From assembly GCA_016717115.1 (NCBI GenBank), contig JADKGE010000001.1, forward strand, positions 833,959 to 897,958: a DNA stretch of 64,000 nucleotides, given 5' to 3'. A program made the position numbers and the translations under genes. The notes under the pieces are model-generated. The model did not search any database, had not been told where the DNA came from, and was given only the letters and a program-made list of their open reading frames with translations. Position 1 is the stretch's first letter. Every line of letters starts with the position of its first letter. This DNA is from Actinomycetota bacterium. GTDB taxonomy: Bacteria > Actinomycetota > Actinomycetes > S36-B12. Of this stretch, positions 59,495 through 64,000 are shown piece by piece.

Positions 59495-59755
59495 GAGGGG
59501 CCGCGTCGGCTCACAGCCCTCGGGCTGCTGCTGCATAAGCAGGGCGCGGCCCCCTCGCCATGTCCGGGCATGACAACGGCCACCCGCTCCCCAGCGAGGT
59601 GGCCGTCGTCTGTCAGCCGAGGCTGACGGGTGGCGTACCCAGTGCTGGACGGTTGGAACCTCACAGGGGACGCGTGGGGGAAGGTGTACCCACAGCCGCG
59701 ACGGCTCAAACATCGACGCGCACGACAACGGCCACCGTCGGGGGACGGTGGCCGT
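59495..59755 (+). terminator. Three terminator hairpins after the capsid gene, two nearly identical
   Basis: Hairpin 1 pairs 59495-59505 with 59545-59556 (GAGGGGCCGCG, one bulge). Hairpin 2 pairs ACGGCCACC (59576-59584) with 59598-59606. Hairpin 3 is a perfect 12-bp stem, ACGGCCACCGTC, around GGGG (59728-59755). Hairpins 2 and 3 share flanks (GACA before, TGTC and GGCTGACGGGT after), so this is a duplicated unit of about 60 bp, 152 bp apart. I see no convincing gene in 59418-59805. Confidence 0.7.
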
Positions 59756-59805
59756 GTCTGTCATCGGGGGGCTGACGGGTCAGTCATTCCCGCCCCGGCG
59801 ACGGG

Positions 59806-60138
59806 TCAAACCTGATCGGCGCGAATCCTTGCGACGAGCATTCCCGCGTCGGTCAGGGCGGTGACCAGGGCGTCGAGTGCGCCCGCGTCGAGAAGGGACG
59901 TCCCGCTGGTCTCGATGTAGACGCCGACGTCACGGGTGGGCAGGCCGTCGAGGCCGATCCGCTGGGTGACCGTGACGCCGACGCCTTCGATGCTGCCGAA
60001 GTCACAGGTATGCGCGAGGGTGTCGCCTTCGGCGTGCGGCGTGCCGTCGCACCATTCCGGGCAGAGTCGGTAGACATTGGCAAGGGTCGCCTTGAGGTCG
60101 ACGTCGAGCCGTTCGGTGGTCGGTGCGTAGGTGGACAT
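59806..60138 (-). CDS. DUF6907-like element protein
   Basis: This 110-residue protein on the reverse strand is preceded by GGGAGGA at ideal spacing. CPEWCDGTPHAEGDTLAHTC carries the Cys/His pattern of actinobacterial DUF6907 proteins, followed by VTVTQRIGLDGLPTRDVGVYI and ALDALVTALTDAGMLVARIR. The function is unknown. It is the only gene facing left, ends next to the terminator cluster, and its promoter must lie in the 40 bp beside attR. Confidence 0.65.
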   Translation of the reverse strand: MSTYAPTTERLDVDLKATLANVYRLCPEWCDGTPHAEGDTLAHTCDFGSIEGVGVTVTQRIGLDGLPTRDVGVYIETSGTSLLDAGALDALVTALTDAGMLVARIRADQV

Positions 60139-60161
60139 GATTCCTCCCGGAGGTTGGACGC

Positions 60162-60187
60162 CCCCTAATTAGGACGTCGTTAAGACC
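60162..60187 (+). other. attR (right attachment site)
   Basis: The phage half CCCCTAATTAGGACGTCGTT runs into the core AAGACC (60182-60187), followed by the host half CTCCTCGCGGAG, which resumes the comM frame. Together with attL it defines attB as the codons around the ComM P-loop Lys-Thr. Confidence 0.75.
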
Positions 60188-61036
60188 CTCCTCGCGGAGC
60201 GCCTGCCCGGGATCCTTCCCGACCTCGGCGACGAGCCGGCGCTGGAAGCGGCCGCGATCCACTCCGTGGCCGGGAGACCCCGAGGAGATGAGGCGTTCCG
60301 GCGGCCGCCGTTCCAGGCTCCGCACCACTCCGCCTCCAGCGCCGCGCTGCTCGGCGCGGTGCACGGCAGTCGTGTTGCGCCGGGGGCGGTGACCCTGGCC
60401 CACCGAGGGGTCCTGTTCCTCGACGAGGCCCCCGAGTTCTCCCGCCCCGCCCTGGAGGGACTCCGGCAGCCGATGGAGTCCGGGCGCATCTGGCTCAGCC
60501 GCAGCGGCTGGGCCGGGCGACTGCCGGCCGCCTTCCAGCTGGCGCTCGCGGCGAACCCCTGCCCGTGCGGGCTGCGCGTGGGTCGCGGAGCCGCGTGCTC
60601 GTGCCCACCGCAGGCGGTCCGCCGGTACGCGGCACGACTGTCCGGCCCGCTCGTCGACCGCATCGACATCAGGGTCGTCCTGGTCCGGCCTCCGGAGGCG
60701 GAACTCGATCGCGGGGACCTCGAAGAGTGCTCCGACGATGTACGCGGGCGCGTCACCGAGGCCCGGGCCCGGGCCTCGGCCCGGTTCTCGGGCCAGCCCT
60801 GGCAGGTGAACGCCCAGGTCCCGGCCGGGGAGATGCGGCGGCGGTGGGCACCCGATCCCGAAGGCGCGGACCTCCTGCGGCAGCTCGAGAGGGGCTCGGC
60901 CAACCTGCGTGGCCCCGATCGCGTCCTGCGGGTCGCCTGGACGCTCGCTGACCTGCGTGGCGGCGACCGACCGGGCCGTGACGATGTGGGCAGGGCGATC
61001 GGCCTGCGTGGCGCGGCAGCGCAGTGGTCGGCGTGA
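60182..61036 (+). pseudogene. comM: comM 3' fragment, separated by the integrated element
   Basis: In frame from the core repeat: KTLLAERLPGILPDL, then FQAPHHSASSAALLG, Walker B in GVLFLDEAPEFSRPALEGLR, the NPCPCG zinc-like turn, and the C-terminal Mg-chelatase domain ending LRGAAAQWSA. It has no start codon or promoter of its own in the first codons, since the P-loop Lys226-Thr227 pair is its first sequence. It is 284 codons, so ComM is complete apart from the insertion. Its stop overlaps dprA. Confidence 0.93.
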
Positions 61037-62160
61037 CCGGCGGCGCGGACGAGCCCGACATCACGGCGCTTCGCTCGGCATTCATCGAGCTGGCCCACTG
61101 CGTCGAGCCGGCCGACAGCGCCGTCGGCCGACTCGTCGAGCGACGTGGCGCCCCGCAGACCATCCACATGGTCAGAGGGGGCAGCACCGGTCTGCGGCAC
61201 GGGGAGGGCATCGGCGCTCGACTGGGGGAGCTTCGGGCCGTCGACGCCGAGCGGCGCGCGGCGAAGGCCGGCGCGCGCATCGTCACCCGCGTCGATTCTG
61301 AGTGGCCCACCCAACTGGGTGACCTCGGCCACGAGGAGCCGTTCGCGCTGTGGGTGACGGGCGCCGCCGACCTGCGCCTGCTCGCGCTGCGCAGCGTGGC
61401 GGTGGTGGGAGCCCGGGCCTGCACGGCCTACGGAGAGGAGGTGGCGCGCGGATGGTCGGCGGAGCTCGCGGCGCAGGGCTGGTGCGTCGTGTCGGGCGGT
61501 GCGTACGGCATCGACGCTGCGGCCCATCGCGGTGCGCTCGCGGCTGGCGGATCGTCGGTCTGTGTCCTGGCCGGGGGCGTCGACGTGCCGTATCCGCGTG
61601 CCCACGATGCGCTCATCGCTCGCATCGCGGACGAGGGCCTCGTCATCTCCAAGACTCCGTTGGGGGAGTCCGTGCGTCGGCAGAGGTTCCTGTCGCGCAA
61701 CCGCATCATCGCTGCGATGACTCGGGCGACGCTGGTGGTCGAGGCCGCTGTGCGATCGGGCACGGGCGCCACGGCTCGATCGGCCCACCGCATGAACCGG
61801 CCGGTGCTCGCCGTTCCCGGCCCGGTGACGTCGCCCGCCTCGGCCGGCTGTCACCGGATGATCCGCGATGCGGAGGCGATCTTGGCCTGCGAGCCGTCGG
61901 AGGTCATGGACCTGCTGGACTTCGCCCGTCGGGCGGAACATGAGCCGTCGACGAGCACCGTCAGGTGCGCTCGCGACCAGCTCGGCACGCGCGAGTGCCG
62001 GGTGCTCGATGCCTTCCCGAGCAGGGGGATGGTCGGGCCCGATCGGCTCCTGGCAGGGGCCGGCCTTGCGTCCGGCGACGTGTGGGCTGCCGTGGGCATC
62101 CTGGAGTCCGCCGGGTGGATCGAAGCCGCCGACGGCGGCTGGCGGCTTGTTCGGCGGTGA
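61033..62160 (+). CDS. dprA: DNA-processing protein DprA
   Basis: This 375-residue protein has the DprA Rossmann core: VAVVGARACTAYGEEVARGW, CVVSGGAYGIDAAAHRGAL, VLAGGVDVPYPRAHDALI, RFLSRNRIIAAMTRATLVVEA and HRMNRPVLAVPGPVTS. A C-terminal winged-helix domain starts near residue 320. DprA loads RecA on incoming single strands. GTG start overlaps the comM stop (GTGA), so translation is coupled to comM, whose 5' part now lies 9 kb away beyond terminators. Confidence 0.92.
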   Translation: MTGGADEPDITALRSAFIELAHCVEPADSAVGRLVERRGAPQTIHMVRGGSTGLRHGEGIGARLGELRAVDAERRAAKAGARIVTRVDSEWPTQLGDLGHEEPFALWVTGAADLRLLALRSVAVVGARACTAYGEEVARGWSAELAAQGWCVVSGGAYGIDAAAHRGALAAGGSSVCVLAGGVDVPYPRAHDALIARIADEGLVISKTPLGESVRRQRFLSRNRIIAAMTRATLVVEAAVRSGTGATARSAHRMNRPVLAVPGPVTSPASAGCHRMIRDAEAILACEPSEVMDLLDFARRAEHEPSTSTVRCARDQLGTRECRVLDAFPSRGMVGPDRLLAGAGLASGDVWAAVGILESAGWIEAADGGWRLVRR

Positions 62161-62211
62161 TCGCGGGCGCGCCTGCGACGAGCGGGGGGCCCGGGTTGCG
62201 ACCATGGTGGG

Positions 62212-63171
62212 GTGAGCCCCTCGAACGCCCCGTCCGCACCCGAACGGGTCGATCTGCCGGTCGCTCTGGCCGATGCCTGGGCCGGGTTCGTGTCCCACGT
62301 TCGCGATGAGCGGGGCCGAAGCGTCCACACCGTCCGCGCGTACTCGGGCGACGTCCACGACTTCCTGTCGTTCAGTGCGGACCGGGGGGTCAGGGCGCCG
62401 GCCGAGCTCACCCTCGCGGGAGTGCGCGCCTGGTTGGCGGAGCAGGGTGCGCGGGGTCGGTCACGCGCGACGGTCGCCCGCCGGGCGGCCTCCGTTCGCT
62501 CGTTCACCGCCTGGTGCCAGCGCCGGGGCCTGATCGCCGCCGATGTGGGCGAACGCCTGTCCAGCCCGCAGGTGTTCCGCACTCTGCCGACCGTGCTCGA
62601 CACCGCAGAGGCTGAGGGCCTCATGGTGCATGCGGGCGTGGTTGCCGACGACGGCGATCCGAGGTCGAGCCGTGATCGGGCCATCGTGGAAGTCCTCTAC
62701 GCCACGGGGATCAGGGTCGCTGAGCTCTGCGCCGGCGACGTGGCCGACCTCGACCGCGATCGACGGACCATCACCGTCATGGGCAAGGGCGGCAAGGAAC
62801 GCACGGTCCCCTACGGACTGCCGGCCGACCGCGCGCTGGCCGACTGGCTGGCTCGTCGCCCCGCCTTGGCCCCGGCCACGGAACCGGCGCTGTTCGTCGG
62901 GGTGAGAGGCCGCCGGATCGACCAGCGGGGTGTGCGCACCGTCGTGCACCGGCTCTCGGCGCAGTCGGGCGGCCCCGAGATCGCACCCCACGGGTTGCGG
63001 CACACGGCCGCAACGCACGTCCTCGAGGGGGGAGCGGACCTGCGCACCGTGCAGGAACTGCTCGGGCATTCGTCGTTGGCCACCACGCAGCGGTACACCC
63101 ACGTCTCGGTGGAACGACTGCGCGCAACGTTCGCCCAGGCCCATCCGCGCGCTGCCGTCGACCCTGGCTAG
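62212..63171 (+). CDS. xerC: Tyrosine recombinase XerC
   Basis: This 319-residue protein has an N-terminal SAM-like domain (SVHTVRAYSGDVHDFLSF) and a catalytic domain with ATGIRVAELC (Arg), GKGGKERTVPYG (Lys), HGLRHTAATHVLEGG (His-x-x-Arg), LGHSSLATTQRYTH (His, nucleophile Tyr). Chromosome dimer resolution is the usual role. It follows dprA as in other actinobacteria, so it is chromosomal and not part of the inserted element. GTG start. Confidence 0.9.
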   Translation: MSPSNAPSAPERVDLPVALADAWAGFVSHVRDERGRSVHTVRAYSGDVHDFLSFSADRGVRAPAELTLAGVRAWLAEQGARGRSRATVARRAASVRSFTAWCQRRGLIAADVGERLSSPQVFRTLPTVLDTAEAEGLMVHAGVVADDGDPRSSRDRAIVEVLYATGIRVAELCAGDVADLDRDRRTITVMGKGGKERTVPYGLPADRALADWLARRPALAPATEPALFVGVRGRRIDQRGVRTVVHRLSAQSGGPEIAPHGLRHTAATHVLEGGADLRTVQELLGHSSLATTQRYTHVSVERLRATFAQAHPRAAVDPG

Positions 63172-63694
63172 GCGCAGGTGCCACCTCCACCGGATGAGCG
63201 CTCGTGAAGGCCACCGCGGGGCGGCCGCGCATGGCGAAGATCGCATGGTCCGCCAGGGAACGGCCGGAATCCGCGCTGCGGCGCAGGTAGTCGACCTCCC
63301 CGGCGTCGTTGAAGTAGTCCGCTCCGTTGAAGACCACAAGCTCGACCCTGGCCCCCGCATGGAGCAGCCGAGCCACCTGCAGGAGCACGACGACGTTGCG
63401 GGCACGGCCAGGCCAGCGCCGGGCCTCCAGCGTCTCGTCGACGTGACGACCGACCCAGGTCAGCAGCCGGTCCGCGTCGTCACCTGAAACGTCGGCGACA
63501 GGGATGGGGAAGTCGCCGTCCTCGACGAAGGCGAAGGGATCGATAGCGCCGCAGAGGTCGGGCATCACTCCCGTGATCGACACGATGGCCGTGGGCGCCG
63601 CCTCGAGGAGGCGGGAGCGGAGTCGATCGTGCCCCTCCATGGAGTAGAACGGGTACGCAGCCGGTGTCAACGGTTCGCGGGTCCCGGGAGTCAA
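63168..63694 (-). CDS. Unrecognised protein, probable 3' frameshift
   Basis: From a TTG at 63694 (or ATG at 63640, MEGHDRLRSRLLEAAPTAIV) the frame encodes about 170 residues of ordinary composition, including VEDGDFPIPVADVSGDDADR and GARVELVVFNGADYFNDAGE. No family recognised. In this frame no stop occurs until 62777, antisense to xerC, and the extra sequence is Arg/Pro-rich and shadow-like. One frame over, a TAG at 63170-63168 shares CTAG with the xerC stop; a 1-nt shift near 63190 would end the gene there. The end given is that one. Confidence 0.5.
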
Positions 63695-63712
63695 TTCGAG
63701 TGGCGCATGCCG

Positions 63713-64000
63713 TCACCAGGGCTTGAGCACGGCGGGCCGCCGTGCGATCAAGGACCGGGGGTCGAGGTAGTGGTCGTCGGTACGCAGCCCGACGTGCAGG
63801 CAGCCGACTGCCCCGCCGCAGTGGCCGCCGGCCACCGCCACGGTGCCGATCGGCTGGCCCTGTGCGACAACCTCGCCGACCGCGACCCCCGCGACGACCG
63901 GCTCGTAGGTGGACCTCAGGTGCTCGGGTCCCGGGTAGGCGATCGTGACGACGGGCTTGCCGGCCAGCACCCCGGCGAAGGCCACCGTGCCGGCCGCCAT
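63713..64000 (-). CDS. M23 (LytM-type) peptidase domain protein, C-terminal part
   Basis: The last 95 residues are visible; the 5' part is outside the window. GKPVVTIAYPGPEHLRSTYEPV, VAQGQPIGTVA and CLHVGLRTDDHYLDPRSL are the strands of the LytM beta-barrel, with the HxG-type HVGLR holding a zinc ligand. Such proteins cut peptidoglycan cross-links or activate amidases. The Met at 64000 is inside the domain and not the real start. Convergence with xerC-dprA is usual; rpsB commonly follows on the other side. Confidence 0.8.
   Translation of the reverse strand: MAAGTVAFAGVLAGKPVVTIAYPGPEHLRSTYEPVVAGVAVGEVVAQGQPIGTVAVAGGHCGGAVGCLHVGLRTDDHYLDPRSLIARRPAVLKPW

Larger units (their letters stand above)
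51075..60181 (+). mobile_element. Integrated 9.1-kb phage-satellite-like element in comM
   Basis: The 9,107-bp insert is bounded by direct repeats AAGACC (51075-51080 and 60182-60187). Removing one copy restores the comM frame exactly. Gene order: serine integrase, two small genes, DnaB-N-like protein, D5 primase/helicase, five tiny genes, small terminase, portal, scaffold, HK97 capsid, terminator region, and a reverse-strand DUF6907-like gene. Absent by inspection are a large terminase, head-tail connectors, tail, lysis, repressor and a recognised excisionase. Frames are intact with mostly 4-bp overlaps, which argues against decay. Likely a satellite that borrows tail, lysis and terminase from a helper phage (inference). 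Confidence 0.9.

Noticed and set aside
59630..59815. A 61-codon open frame beginning MAYPVLDGWNLTGDAWGKVY after the capsid gene
   Set aside because: The first 20 residues look protein-like, but the frame then runs through a perfect 12-bp terminator hairpin and becomes Arg-rich. At most it is a relic of a lost gene.
51075..60181. Interpretation as a decayed full prophage
   Set aside because: Not excluded, but there are no frame breaks, the att sites are intact, and the terminase-portal junction is a clean 4-bp overlap, so a functional small element is more likely.
62212..63171. The tyrosine recombinase as part of the mobile element
   Set aside because: It lies outside attR, follows dprA as in other actinobacteria and reads as housekeeping XerC.

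Overview
The window is a high-GC actinobacterial chromosome segment. Supporting signs are frequent GTG/TTG starts, the gene order rplS-lepB-lepB-rnhB-yraN-comM-dprA-xerC, the cluster plsX-acp-rnc-mutM-smc-ftsY-amtB-glnK-glnD-ffh, coenzyme F420 genes (cofC and an F420-type PPOX oxidoreductase), a mycothiol-type maleylpyruvate isomerase fold, an NdgR/LtbR-type IclR regulator next to leuCD, and an HU protein with a long Lys/Ala tail. I cannot name the species from the sequence alone.

Layout. 1-1.9 kb: the start of a PadR regulator divergent from an F420-type oxidoreductase, a serine hydrolase and a small membrane protein. 1.9-12.1 kb: branched-chain amino acid synthesis (leuB, ilvE, cimA, leuC, leuD) with gltX and tRNA-Gln/tRNA-Glu in the middle. 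cimA is preceded by a candidate Ile attenuator and leuCD by an IclR operator. 12.2-19.2 kb: HU, cofC, plsC-gpsA, a cystathionine synthase/lyase-type enzyme, ddl, an AsnC ligand domain, thiL and rpmB. 19.4-34.3 kb: DAK2 protein, recG, rsmD, coaD, a SepIVA-like coiled coil, DUF177, rpmF, plsX, an odd ACP, rnc, mutM, smc and ftsY. 34.3-40.1 kb: GlnR-box-like sites, amtB-glnK-glnD and ffh. 42.2-49.9 kb: rpsP-khpA-rimM-trmD, pgm, rplS, two signal peptidases, rnhB and a PPK2 kinase.

49.9-63.2 kb is the yraN-comM-dprA-xerC operon. comM is split by a 9,107-bp integrated element (51075-60181) bounded by a 6-bp direct repeat, AAGACC, which is the Lys-Thr codon pair of the ComM Walker A motif. The element encodes a large serine integrase, a DnaB-N-like protein, a D5-type primase/helicase, a run of tiny overlapping genes, a probable small terminase subunit, a portal, a probable scaffold, an HK97-type capsid protein and a reverse-strand DUF6907-like protein. 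It has no recognisable large terminase, tail, lysis or repressor gene. The reading frames are intact and tightly overlapping: the small terminase stop overlaps the portal start exactly where a large terminase gene usually lies. This looks more like a compact capsid-encoding phage satellite than a decayed prophage. The primase gene also carries 9-bp iterons in two opposed groups, a candidate origin.

The window ends in an unrecognised reverse-strand gene and the 3' part of an M23 (LytM) peptidase gene.
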